From positions 682,001-746,000 of the forward strand of contig OZ260083.1 of the NCBI GenBank assembly GCA_965284435.1: 64,000 nucleotides of DNA, given 5' to 3'. The notes under the pieces were generated by a model. The model saw only the letters and a list, made by a program, of their open reading frames with translations. It searched no databases and was not told the DNA's origin. The DNA comes from CAIYZT01 sp947461435 (GTDB lineage Bacteria; Pseudomonadota; Alphaproteobacteria; Rhodobacterales; Rhodobacteraceae). Below are positions 34,233 to 42,365 of the stretch, in pieces; positions within the stretch are counted from its first letter, which is position 1; the number at the start of each line of letters is the position of its first letter. The position numbers and the translations under genes are program-made.

Positions 34233-34250
34233 TGTCCAGTATGATTTACA
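34233..34250. promoter_or_regulatory. PpsR/CrtJ-type site, crtD side
   Basis: TGT-N12-ACA with a consensus TGTC left half, 30 bases before the crtD start. It is followed six bases later by a second site. Confidence 0.72.
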
Positions 34251-34256
34251 ATGTAG

Positions 34257-34274
34257 TGTCAGATTAAATTGACA
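34257..34274. promoter_or_regulatory. PpsR/CrtJ-type site, crtE side
   Basis: TGTC-N10-GACA, an exact match to the extended operator, 59 bases before the crtE start. The centres of this and the previous site are 24 bases apart, close to two helical turns, which favours cooperative binding on one face. Confidence 0.78.
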
Positions 34275-34333
34275 CATGGCCCACAGAGCCCGGCAGAGAT
34301 ACCGGGTTGAGGGGCAGGGAGACGGAGAACGAC

Positions 34334-35224
34334 ATGTCGATAACTGCCCGTTTGGATGCCGTAACCGCTGCCGTGATCGCACGGGCGCAAGGGGGCGCGG
34401 ATGGGCAAGCCCCGGCCAAACTGGCGCGGGCGTTGCATTATGCCGTGACGCCGGGCGGCGCGCGAATTCGGCCGACGATCCTGCTGAGCGTGGCGATGGC
34501 CTGTGATGAGGAATGGCCCGCGTTGTCGGATGCGGCCGCGGTGGCGCTGGAGTTGATCCATTGCGCCAGTCTGGTCCATGACGATCTGCCCTGCTTTGAC
34601 GATGCCGACACGCGTCGGGGAAAACCGACGGTCCACAAGGCCTTTTCGGAACCGCTTGCGGTTTTGACAGGGGACAGCCTGATTGTGCTGGCCTTTGACG
34701 TTCTGGCCGAAGCGGCCGGAGCAACACCCCTGCGGGCGCTGAACCTTATTCGGGTCTTGTCGCGGCGCACCGGGATGCCCGATGGCATTTGCGCCGGGCA
34801 AGGATGGGAATCAGAGGCGCAGGTGAACCTGTCAGCCTATCACCGGGCCAAGACCGGGGCCCTGTTCATTGCGGCCACGCAGATGGGTGCCATTGCAGCC
34901 GGACATGAGGCCGAACCGTGGGAAGAATTGGGCGCGCGGATTGGCGAGGCGTTTCAGGTGGCCGATGATTTGCGCGACGCGCTGTATGATGCGGCCACGC
35001 TGGGCAAGCCCGCCGGGCAGGATATGATTCATTCGCGGCCCAATGCCGTGGCCGAACTGGGTGTTCAAGGCGCCATTCGGCGGTTGAAGGATATTCTGGG
35101 GGGGGCAATCGCATCCATCCCCAAATGCAAGGGCGAGGCGATGTTGGCCGAGATGGTGCGCCGCTATGCCGAGCAGTTGACACCTGTTGCGCCCGCCTTC
35201 AGCCAGGCCAACGCGCGGCGGTAA
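34334..35224 (+). CDS. crtE: Geranylgeranyl diphosphate synthase CrtE
   Basis: The 296-residue prenyltransferase makes GGPP for carotenoids and the bacteriochlorophyll tail. The first Asp-rich motif DDLPCFDD starts at residue 83 and the second, QVADDLRD, is near residue 211; RRGKPTVHKAF follows the first. The frame is open from 34307, but the ATG at 34334 after GGAGAACGAC gives the usual start. crtF starts two bases after its stop. Confidence 0.95.
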   Translation: MSITARLDAVTAAVIARAQGGADGQAPAKLARALHYAVTPGGARIRPTILLSVAMACDEEWPALSDAAAVALELIHCASLVHDDLPCFDDADTRRGKPTVHKAFSEPLAVLTGDSLIVLAFDVLAEAAGATPLRALNLIRVLSRRTGMPDGICAGQGWESEAQVNLSAYHRAKTGALFIAATQMGAIAAGHEAEPWEELGARIGEAFQVADDLRDALYDAATLGKPAGQDMIHSRPNAVAELGVQGAIRRLKDILGGAIASIPKCKGEAMLAEMVRRYAEQLTPVAPAFSQANARR

Positions 35225-35226
35225 CC

Positions 35227-36357
35227 ATGGTTGACGCGCCACATCCTGCTGCGCCTTTGGGGTTTGGACTGAGGGCGATGATCTTGCGTTTGGCAAGCTC
35301 TCGGGGGTTTCAGAAATTTGCCGCCAAAGTACCGGGATTGCGGCGGATCGCGCGGGCCGAAGGATCGGCGCTGTTTGATCTGGTTGCGGGCTTTGTGAAC
35401 TCGCAGGCGCTGATGGCGCTGGTGGAACTGCGCGTGCTGCATCAGCTGAGCGGCGGTGCGCAAAGCGCGGCGGAGTTGGGCGCGCGCTGTCAGGTGCCAG
35501 AGGCGCGGATGCAGATCCTGCTTCAGGCGGGGGCGGCGCTGGGCCTGTTGCGCCGGGGCCGCGATGGGCGATTCGATCTGGCGCTGCGCGGGGCATCCTT
35601 GTTGGGCGTGCCGGGGCTGGAGGCGATGATTCGGCACCACCGCGCCTTTTATGCCGATCTGGCCGATCCCGTGGCTTTTCTGCGCGGCGCCGAGCAAACA
35701 GAATTGGCGAAGTTTTGGCCCTATGTTTTTGGCGGCGAGGGTGACCCCGAGGTTAGCGCCACCTATTCGAACCTGATGGCGGAAAGTCAGGCCTTGGTGG
35801 CCGAAGATACCTTGGGTCTGGTGGATTTTCGCGGGATCACGCGCCTGATGGATGTGGGCGGGGGAACCGGCGCGTTCCTTGCGGCCATCGGGCAGGCCCA
35901 CAAGGACATTCGGTTGGACTTGTTCGATCTTCCCGTTGTGGTGGCGGGCGCAAAGGCGCGTCTGGGCGAGGCGGGATTAAGCGGGCGCGTGACGATCCAT
36001 CCGGGCAGTTTTCGCGACGATGTTCTGCCGCGCGGTGCGGATGCCATCAGCCTTGTGCGGGTGCTGTACGATCACAATGATTCGACCGTGGCGCGGCTTT
36101 TGTCGGCGGTACACGCCGCCCTGCCCCCCGGGGGCCGTCTGATCATCTCGGAACCGATGTCGGGCGGCGATCATCCGGATCGGGCGACCGATGTGTACTT
36201 TTCTCTTTACACTTTGGCCATGCAGACCGGCCGCACCCGATCAGGTGCAGAGATTGCAGTGCTTTTGAAGGCCTGCGGCTTTGAAGATATCAGGATTCGT
36301 TGGGGTTACCGGCCTTTCGTGACCTCTGTCGTGACGGCGGTTCGCAAGAAAGCCTAA
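35227..36357 (+). CDS. crtF: Hydroxyneurosporene O-methyltransferase CrtF
   Basis: The 376-residue SAM-dependent enzyme methylates the 1-hydroxy group to form spheroidene. It shows an N-terminal dimerisation domain (LFDLVAGFVNSQALMALVELRVLHQLS), the SAM-binding DVGGGTGAF from residue 209, ISLVRVLYDHND and LLISEP-like LIISEPMSGG. The ATG at 35227 lies two bases after the crtE stop. It precedes a separate bchC promoter with two PpsR-type sites. Confidence 0.94.
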   Translation: MVDAPHPAAPLGFGLRAMILRLASSRGFQKFAAKVPGLRRIARAEGSALFDLVAGFVNSQALMALVELRVLHQLSGGAQSAAELGARCQVPEARMQILLQAGAALGLLRRGRDGRFDLALRGASLLGVPGLEAMIRHHRAFYADLADPVAFLRGAEQTELAKFWPYVFGGEGDPEVSATYSNLMAESQALVAEDTLGLVDFRGITRLMDVGGGTGAFLAAIGQAHKDIRLDLFDLPVVVAGAKARLGEAGLSGRVTIHPGSFRDDVLPRGADAISLVRVLYDHNDSTVARLLSAVHAALPPGGRLIISEPMSGGDHPDRATDVYFSLYTLAMQTGRTRSGAEIAVLLKACGFEDIRIRWGYRPFVTSVVTAVRKKA

Positions 36358-36374
36358 AGAGAATCCGAACAGAC

Positions 36375-36392
36375 TGTCCATTTTAGTTGACA
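36375..36392. promoter_or_regulatory. PpsR/CrtJ-type site upstream of bchC, distal
   Basis: TGTC-N10-GACA, an exact extended match. Its right half overlaps a TTGACA -35-like element at 36387-36392. Confidence 0.82.
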
Positions 36393-36414
36393 GGTTTAGT
36401 TGTAAGCTTAAAAT
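36387..36414 (+). promoter_or_regulatory. Sigma-70-type promoter candidate for bchC
   Basis: TTGACA at 36387-36392 and TAAAAT at 36409-36414 are separated by 16 bases. Both are inside or between the two PpsR-type palindromes, so repressor binding would block RNA polymerase. This matches the known bchC promoter design in Rhodobacter capsulatus. Confidence 0.7.
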
Positions 36415-36418
36415 GACA
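36401..36418. promoter_or_regulatory. PpsR/CrtJ-type site upstream of bchC, proximal
   Basis: TGT-N12-ACA with a GACA right half. It covers the -10-like element. The two sites are eight bases apart edge to edge. Confidence 0.78.
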
Positions 36419-36481
36419 CCAAGAGGAAATGCGGAAGGGTGTCTTGCACCGGAACCGTATCCAGAGCCTGGGGAGGGCCCG

Positions 36482-37438
36482 TTGAATACCGATGCTGTGA
36501 TCCTGTCCGGTCCAAAAGACCTTGCTGTTGGCCAAGTGACGCTGACAGCCCCCGGGCCTGCGGATGTGGTGGTGAAAATCGCCTATTCGGGGATCTCGAC
36601 GGGAACCGAAAAGCTGTTTTGGACAGGCACGATGCCGCCCTTTCCGGGAATGGGATATCCCTTGATTCCCGGCTATGAGGCTGCGGGCGAAGTTGTCGAG
36701 GCCGGTGCGCAATCGGGGTTGAAGGCGGGGGACACTGTCTTTGTTCCCGGGGCAAATTGTTTTGCGCCCACCGACGCAGGGCCGATGCGCGGCCTGTTCG
36801 GCGGCGCGGCGCGCACCTTGGTGACGCCCGGTGCACGGGTGACAAAGGTGGATGCCGGATTTGGGGCGCAAGGGGCCTTGTTGGCGCTGGCGGCAACAGC
36901 GCAACATGCGATTGTCGGCCCCCACGCCACCTTGCCAGATCTGATCGTTGGGCACGGCGTTCTGGGCCGGTTGATGGCGCGGTTGACGATTGCCGCAGGC
37001 GGACCCGCACCGATGGTCTGGGAGACGAACCCGGCCCGTCAGGGCGGCGCCACCGGATATGACGTGATGCATCCCGACAGCGATTCGCGCCGCGATTACA
37101 AGGTGATTTGCGATGCCTCGGGTGCGCCAGACCTGCTGAACACCCTGATCGGGCGGATCGCAAAAGGCGGCGAGGTTGTGCTGGCCGGGTTCTATACTGC
37201 GCCCATATCGTTCAATTTTCCGCCCGCGTTCATGAAAGAAGCCCGGCTGCGCATCGCGGCCGAATGGAACGCGGCGGACATGATTTCGACCCGCGCCCTG
37301 ATGGAAAGTGGCGCGCTGTCGCTGGACGGACTGATCACCCATACCCGCCCTGCAAGCGCAGCGCCGGGGGCCTATGAGACCGCATTCACAGATTCTGACT
37401 GCCTTAAAATGATCCTCGACTGGAGGGGCCACGCATGA
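36482..37438 (+). CDS. bchC: Bacteriochlorophyllide a dehydrogenase BchC
   Basis: The 318-residue NAD(P)-dependent enzyme oxidises the 3-hydroxyethyl group to 3-acetyl late in bacteriochlorophyll synthesis. It shows the medium-chain dehydrogenase features of BchC (YSGISTGTEKLFWTGTMPPFPGMGYPLIPGYEAAGEV). The frame starts at 36413, but the TTG at 36482 is used: GGGAGGG lies four bases upstream and the product begins NTDAVILSGPKDLAV like known BchC. A TTG start is notable. The stop overlaps the bchX ATG. Confidence 0.93.
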   Translation: MNTDAVILSGPKDLAVGQVTLTAPGPADVVVKIAYSGISTGTEKLFWTGTMPPFPGMGYPLIPGYEAAGEVVEAGAQSGLKAGDTVFVPGANCFAPTDAGPMRGLFGGAARTLVTPGARVTKVDAGFGAQGALLALAATAQHAIVGPHATLPDLIVGHGVLGRLMARLTIAAGGPAPMVWETNPARQGGATGYDVMHPDSDSRRDYKVICDASGAPDLLNTLIGRIAKGGEVVLAGFYTAPISFNFPPAFMKEARLRIAAEWNAADMISTRALMESGALSLDGLITHTRPASAAPGAYETAFTDSDCLKMILDWRGHA

Positions 37439-38439
37439 CTCTTGATATCCCGAACCTCAAAGATTTTGACACACGGCTGCGCGACGAGGCCCATGAAGAG
37501 CCGACGTTGGAAATTCCGCAGGGCGAGCCGACCAAGAAAACCCAGATCATCGCGATCTATGGCAAGGGCGGCATCGGAAAATCGTTCACGCTGGCCAACC
37601 TGAGCCACATGATGGCAGAGATGGGCAAGCGCGTGCTTTTGATCGGCTGCGATCCGAAATCGGATACGACCAGCCTTTTGTTTGGTGGCAAGGCCTGCCC
37701 GACGATCATCGAAACCTCGACCAAGAAAAAGCTGGCCGGGGAAGAGGTGAAGATTGGCGATGTCTGCTTCAAGCGGGGCGGTGTTTTCGCGATGGAGCTG
37801 GGCGGGCCGGAAGTGGGACGCGGCTGCGGTGGCCGTGGGATCATCCACGGGTTCGAGCTTTTGGAAAAGCTGGGGTTCCACGATTGGGACTTTGACTATG
37901 TCCTGCTGGACTTTCTGGGCGACGTGGTGTGCGGCGGGTTCGGTTTGCCAATCGCCCGCGACATGGCGCAAAAGGTGATCTTGGTTGCGTCAAACGATTT
38001 GCAAAGCCTGTATGTGGCCAACAACGTGTGCTCGGCGGTGGAATATTTCCGCAAACTGGGCGGCAACGTGGGCATTGCGGGTCTGGTCATCAACAAGGAT
38101 GACGGCACGGGCGAAGCGGCGGCCTTTGCGGAATCGGTGAAGATTCCGGTGTTGGCGGCCATTCCGCAAGACGATGATCTGCGAAAGAAATCGGCCAATT
38201 ATCAGATCGTGGGCAGCTATGAAAGCCAATGGGGACCGCTGTTTGCCAGCCTGGCCGACGCTGTGGCCATTGCCCCGCCGGTACGGCCTGCGCCTTTGAC
38301 GCAAGACGGATTGCTGGGCCTGTTTTCGGCCGAAGCCACGGGTGCAGATTTCGTGCTGACCCCGGCCAGCGACGAAGACATGCGCGGCAAGAACGCCGTT
38401 TTGAAGAAATCCTTGGAAGTGGTCTACGACAATGTTTGA
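37435..38439 (+). CDS. bchX: Chlorophyllide reductase iron protein BchX
   Basis: The 334-residue NifH-like ATPase passes electrons to BchYZ, which reduces ring B of chlorophyllide. It shows the P-loop GKGGIGKS at residues 43-50, IGCDPKSDTTSLLFGG, and the two cluster ligands in GRGCGGRGI and GDVVCGGFGLP. A typical BchX N-terminal extension precedes the P-loop. ATGA overlap with bchC. Confidence 0.97.
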   Translation: MTLDIPNLKDFDTRLRDEAHEEPTLEIPQGEPTKKTQIIAIYGKGGIGKSFTLANLSHMMAEMGKRVLLIGCDPKSDTTSLLFGGKACPTIIETSTKKKLAGEEVKIGDVCFKRGGVFAMELGGPEVGRGCGGRGIIHGFELLEKLGFHDWDFDYVLLDFLGDVVCGGFGLPIARDMAQKVILVASNDLQSLYVANNVCSAVEYFRKLGGNVGIAGLVINKDDGTGEAAAFAESVKIPVLAAIPQDDDLRKKSANYQIVGSYESQWGPLFASLADAVAIAPPVRPAPLTQDGLLGLFSAEATGADFVLTPASDEDMRGKNAVLKKSLEVVYDNV

Positions 38440-38506
38440 TCTGGATGCCCTTGCAAAACTGGAAGCCGCGCTGCAGCGCATTGCGACCCGGAAGGGCAGC
38501 AAATGA
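38432..38506 (+). CDS. 24-codon ORF bridging bchX and bchY
   Basis: ATG at 38432 overlaps the end of bchX by eight bases, and the TGA at 38504-38506 overlaps the bchY ATG at 38503. The product would be MFDLDALAKLEAALQRIATR plus KGSK, an amphipathic basic helix. GGAAGGGC inside it is the bchY ribosome-binding site. It may be a real micro-protein of the BchXYZ complex, or simply a leader whose translation couples bchX to bchY. No homologue recognised with certainty. Confidence 0.5.
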   Translation: MFDLDALAKLEAALQRIATRKGSK

Positions 38507-40074
38507 GCGAGATCGGCTATGATAAGGCCCACGAGGCCCCGCTGACGCCTGTGATGTCGGTGGATTTGCCCGAAATCCAAGGCGGCGCTGAGCCTGTGGA
38601 TGGAATGGGCTGTCATGCCGGCGCTGCGACCATGGAGGCGGCCGCGCGGGCCGCCGGAAATTCGGAATTGCTGGATCAGTACAAGGCGGACTATCCGCAA
38701 GGTCCGCATGACAAACCCCAAAGCATGTGCCCCGCCTTCGGGTCTTTGCGGGTGGGTTTGCGGATGCGCCGCGTCGCCACGGTGCTGAGTGGTTCGGCCT
38801 GCTGCGTTTATGGTCTGACCTTTGTCAGCCACTTCTATGGGGCGCGCCGGTCTGTCGGCTATGTGCCTTTCAATTCGGAATCGCTGGTGACGGGAAAGCT
38901 GTTCGAGGACATCCGCGATGCGGTGCACGAACTGGCAGATGCGGACAGATATGATGCGATTGTGGTGACGAACCTGTGTGTGCCCACAGCTTCGGGGGTG
39001 CCGCTGAAGCTGCTGCCAAGCGAGATCAACGGCGTGCGGATTGTGGGGATCGATGTGCCGGGCTTTGGCATTCCGACCCATGCCGAGGCCAAGGACGTTC
39101 TGGCGGGGGCCATGCTGAAATATGCCCGTGCCGAGATTGAAGCTGGCCCAGTGGCCGCCCCGGCCAGCGCCCGATCTGACCGCCCGCAAGTGGCCCTTCT
39201 GGGCGAGATGTTCCCGGCCGATCCGATGATGATTGGTGCGCTTCTGGGCCCGTTGGGGTTGGCTGCGGGTCCTGTGGTGCCGTGCCGCGAATGGCGCGAA
39301 CTTTATGCGGCCTTGGACTGCGATGTCGTGGCGGCGATTCACCCGTTCTATACGGCCGCCGTGCGCGAGTTTCAGACCGCGGGCCGCAAGGTTGTGGGGT
39401 CGGCCCCAGTGGGGCATGACGGCACGATGGCCTGGCTTGCCGCGATTGGCGATGCCTATAACGTCAATCCCGGCCAAGTTGCCGCCGCGCAAAATGCCTT
39501 TGGTCCGGCGATCAAGGGCGCGCTGATGGGGGCCCCGATCAAGGGCACAATCACGCTGTCGGGCTATGAAGGGTCTGAATTGCTTGTTGCGCGATTGCTG
39601 ATCGAAAGCGGTGCCAACGTTCCCTATGTGGGCACGGCCTGCCCGAAAACCCCGTGGTCCGCCCCGGATCTGGAGTGGTTGCAGGACAAGGGTGTGACGG
39701 TGAAATTCCGTGCAAGCCTGGAAGACGATCTGAGCGCGATGGAAGCGATCAAACCGGATCTGGCCATCGGTACAACGCCCTTGGTGCAAAAGGCCAAGGA
39801 AAAGGCGATCCCGTCGTTGTATTTCACCAACCTGATTTCGGCGCGGCCTTTGATGGGGCCAGCAGGGGCCGGCAGCCTTGGCCAAGTGGTCAATGCTGCC
39901 ATGGCCGGCCGGGCGCGCATGGAAGACATGAAGGCCTTTTTTGAAGGCGTCGGAAAAGGCGATACCGCCGGTATCTGGGAAGGCGCGCCAAACCTGCGGC
40001 CCGACTTCCGCGCCATTCATCAAAAGAAGCTCGACAAGGCCGCGAAAGCCGCCAAGGCCGAGGAGATGATCTGA
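38503..40074 (+). CDS. bchY: Chlorophyllide reductase subunit BchY
   Basis: The 523-residue protein resembles NifD/BchN. Cluster-ligand Cys regions are visible in QSMCPAFGSLRVGLRMRRV, GSACCVYGLTFVSHFYGARRS and VVTNLCVPTASGVP. With BchZ it forms the catalytic component of the ring-B reductase. The ATG overlaps the stop of the 24-codon ORF. Stop overlaps the bchZ ATG by one base (TGATG). Confidence 0.96.
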   Translation: MSEIGYDKAHEAPLTPVMSVDLPEIQGGAEPVDGMGCHAGAATMEAAARAAGNSELLDQYKADYPQGPHDKPQSMCPAFGSLRVGLRMRRVATVLSGSACCVYGLTFVSHFYGARRSVGYVPFNSESLVTGKLFEDIRDAVHELADADRYDAIVVTNLCVPTASGVPLKLLPSEINGVRIVGIDVPGFGIPTHAEAKDVLAGAMLKYARAEIEAGPVAAPASARSDRPQVALLGEMFPADPMMIGALLGPLGLAAGPVVPCREWRELYAALDCDVVAAIHPFYTAAVREFQTAGRKVVGSAPVGHDGTMAWLAAIGDAYNVNPGQVAAAQNAFGPAIKGALMGAPIKGTITLSGYEGSELLVARLLIESGANVPYVGTACPKTPWSAPDLEWLQDKGVTVKFRASLEDDLSAMEAIKPDLAIGTTPLVQKAKEKAIPSLYFTNLISARPLMGPAGAGSLGQVVNAAMAGRARMEDMKAFFEGVGKGDTAGIWEGAPNLRPDFRAIHQKKLDKAAKAAKAEEMI

Positions 40075-41552
40075 TGCTGGTGCAAGATCACGACCGGGCG
40101 GGCGGATATTGGGGGGCGGTTTATGCCTTCTGTGCAGTCAAGGGATTGCAGGTGGTGATTGACGGCCCCGTGGGCTGTGAGAATCTGCCAGTGACATCCG
40201 TGCTGCATTACACCGATGCCTTGCCGCCGCATGAATTGCCGATTGTGGTGACGGGTCTTGGCGAAGAAGAATTGGGCCGCGACGGCACCGAAGGGGCGAT
40301 GCGGCGGGCTTGGAAAACGCTGGATCCGGCGCTGCCGGCGGTGGTGGTTACCGGTTCGATCGCCGAGATGATTGGCGGCGGCGTGACCCCGATGGGCACC
40401 AACATCCAACGCTTTTTGCCGCGCACGATTGACGAAGATCAATGGGAAGCGGCGGACCGGGCGATGACCTGGATCTTTACCGAATTTGGCATGACCAAGG
40501 GCCGGATGCCGCCCGAAGCCAAGAAGGTGGACGGGGCAAAGCCGCGCGTGAATATTCTTGGGCCGATGTATGGCGTGTTCAACATGGCCAGCGATCTGCA
40601 CGAAATCCGCCGGATGGTGGAAGGGATCGGCGCTGAGGTGAACATGGTCTTGCCCTTGGGCGCCCATGTGGCAGAGATGCGCAATCTGGTGAATGCAGAT
40701 GCCAATGTGGTCATGTACCGCGAATTCGGGCGCGGTCTGGCGGAAGTTCTGGGCAAGCCCTATCTGCAAGCGCCGATCGGGATCGACAGCACGACAAAGT
40801 TCCTGCGCAAGTTGGGCGAGATGCTGGGACTTGACCCTGAACCCTTTATCGAGCGCGAAAAGCATTCGACGCTGAAGCCGGTTTGGGATTTGTGGCGGTC
40901 TGTCACACAGGATTTCTTTGCCACGGCGTCCTTTGCCATCGTGGCCAATGAAACCTATGCCCGCGGTATCCGGAACTATCTGGAAAGCGATCTGGGATTG
41001 CCCTGCGCCTTTGCGGTGGCACGCGTGCCGGGCAAGAAGACCAACAACGAGGCGGTTCGCGGGTTGATGAAACAGCACCGTCCGCTGGTTGTGATGGGCT
41101 CGATCAACGAAAAGATGTATCTGGCCGAGATGAAGGGCGGGTTCGGACCCGCACCGAGTTTCATCGCGGCATCCTTTCCGGGCGCGGCCATTCGCCGCCA
41201 TACCGGAAGCCCGATGATGGGCTTTGGCGGCGCTGTCTGGATCTTGCAAGAGGTCTGCAATAGCCTGTTTGACGCGTTGTTCCACATTCTGCCTTTGGGC
41301 ACTGACATGGATAGCGCGGCCGCCACGCCGACCACCTTGCGCCGGGATTTCCCATGGGATGCCGATGCGCAGGCGGCGCTGGACAGAATTGTAAACACCC
41401 ACCCGATCCTGACCCGGATCAGCGCCGCGCGGACCTTGCGCGATGCGGCCGAAAAAGCCGCGCTGGATTCGGGTGCAGAGCGGGTGGTGCGAGAAACCGT
41501 AGAAGGCTTGGCCGGGGTCGGCCTTTTGCAAAACGAGGGGGAAAAGGCATGA
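40074..41552 (+). CDS. bchZ: Chlorophyllide reductase subunit BchZ
   Basis: The 492-residue protein resembles NifK/BchB. It shows GYWGAVYAFCAVKGLQVVIDGPVGCENLPVTSVLHYTD with the cluster Cys, and a late GFGGAVWILQEVCNSLFD. It overlaps bchY by one base and pufQ by four. In other Rhodobacter species the oxygen-regulated puf promoter lies within bchZ, so the 3' end here probably carries it. Confidence 0.96.
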   Translation: MLVQDHDRAGGYWGAVYAFCAVKGLQVVIDGPVGCENLPVTSVLHYTDALPPHELPIVVTGLGEEELGRDGTEGAMRRAWKTLDPALPAVVVTGSIAEMIGGGVTPMGTNIQRFLPRTIDEDQWEAADRAMTWIFTEFGMTKGRMPPEAKKVDGAKPRVNILGPMYGVFNMASDLHEIRRMVEGIGAEVNMVLPLGAHVAEMRNLVNADANVVMYREFGRGLAEVLGKPYLQAPIGIDSTTKFLRKLGEMLGLDPEPFIEREKHSTLKPVWDLWRSVTQDFFATASFAIVANETYARGIRNYLESDLGLPCAFAVARVPGKKTNNEAVRGLMKQHRPLVVMGSINEKMYLAEMKGGFGPAPSFIAASFPGAAIRRHTGSPMMGFGGAVWILQEVCNSLFDALFHILPLGTDMDSAAATPTTLRRDFPWDADAQAALDRIVNTHPILTRISAARTLRDAAEKAALDSGAERVVRETVEGLAGVGLLQNEGEKA

Positions 41553-41773
41553 GCGATTACACCGCAGGCGACGTTGATCTGCATCACGTCAAGCGTGTGA
41601 CGAAGACCGAGTTCCGCATCTACTTTGCGCTGATCTTCGCGCTGGCTTTGGTGCCCCATATTCTGGGCTGGTTGTACCAATTGGTGCGCCATCTTGGGAT
41701 GCCCCGCCGCGATCCGGTGTCGCGGGCCTGGCTTGACGCGCGCGCGATCACGCCAATGATTTTTCGCGGGTAA
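41549..41773 (+). CDS. pufQ: PufQ, regulatory/assembly protein
   Basis: The 74-residue protein has one membrane helix (RIYFALIFALALVPHILGWLYQLV) and fits PufQ in length and position. PufQ stimulates bacteriochlorophyll synthesis and antenna formation, possibly as a pigment carrier. The frame is open upstream, but the ATG at 41549 overlaps the bchZ stop in an ATGA after GGGGGAAAAGG. A 119-base leader separates it from pufB. Confidence 0.92.
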   Translation: MSDYTAGDVDLHHVKRVTKTEFRIYFALIFALALVPHILGWLYQLVRHLGMPRRDPVSRAWLDARAITPMIFRG

Positions 41774-41892
41774 AATCCGCGACATAGAATTCGACTTTCC
41801 GGCGACGGGAAGGCGAAAGATCGGTGGGCATTCCGTCCGCCGTGACCCAGTCGCAGGGAATGCGGCGTCAGTCCGAATATCCGGAGGATACT

Positions 41893-42042
41893 ATGGCTGA
41901 TAAATCCGACCTGTCGTTCACAGGTCTTACAGACCAGCAGGCGCAAGAATTGCATGCGGTCTACATGAGCGGGCTTTGGTTGTTCGTGACCATCGCCGTT
42001 ATCGCGCATGTGGCCGTATTCATGTGGCGTCCGTGGTTCTGA
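41893..42042 (+). CDS. pufB: Light-harvesting 1 beta polypeptide PufB
   Basis: The 49-residue antenna protein starts MADKSDLSFTGLTDQQAQELH, then one membrane helix with the bacteriochlorophyll-binding His in IAHVAVFMWRPWF. CCGGAGGA eight bases upstream is a strong ribosome-binding site. It pairs with PufA to form the LH1 ring. Confidence 0.98.
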   Translation: MADKSDLSFTGLTDQQAQELHAVYMSGLWLFVTIAVIAHVAVFMWRPWF

Positions 42043-42055
42043 GGGGGATCCATAC

Positions 42056-42235
42056 ATGAGCAAGTTCTACAAGATCTGGCTGATTTTCGATCCGCGTCGC
42101 GTGTTCGTGGCGCAGGGGGTTTTCCTCTTCCTTTTGGCGGCGATGATTCACCTCGTCCTGCTGTCCAACCCCGCCTACAACTGGTTCGAAATTGCGGCAG
42201 CCAAGAATGGCTATGTCGCAGCGGCGACCGAGTAA
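42056..42235 (+). CDS. pufA: Light-harvesting 1 alpha polypeptide PufA
   Basis: The 59-residue antenna protein starts MSKFYKIWLIFDPRRVFVAQG and has one membrane helix with the ligand His in AAMIHLVLLS, followed by NPAYNW. It begins 13 bases after pufB behind GAGGGGGA. A stable hairpin follows. Confidence 0.98.
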   Translation: MSKFYKIWLIFDPRRVFVAQGVFLFLLAAMIHLVLLSNPAYNWFEIAAAKNGYVAAATE

Positions 42236-42245
42236 GGGCTATCCC

Positions 42246-42277
42246 TTGGTGCGGGCGGCCGCCGTCGCCCGCACCAA
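42246..42277 (+). other. mRNA-stabilising hairpin between pufA and pufL
   Basis: TTGGTGCGGGCG and CGCCCGCACCAA pair perfectly over 12 bp with an 8-base loop. It starts 10 bases after the pufA stop, with no T-run. In Rhodobacter such hairpins protect the pufBA segment from 3' decay and give the excess of LH1 over reaction centre. Confidence 0.88.
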
Positions 42278-42365
42278 ATTCACCAATGATAACGACCAAT
42301 AGACGGCCCCTGCGACGCAGAATTCTTGCGCAAGGGGGTGCCCGTCCAATCGCGGAGAGGGAAGC

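Noticed and set aside
42246..42277. Terminator between pufA and pufL
   Set aside because: The hairpin is strong but has no T-run, and pufL, pufM and pufX follow as one unit. The known role of this structure is mRNA stabilisation.
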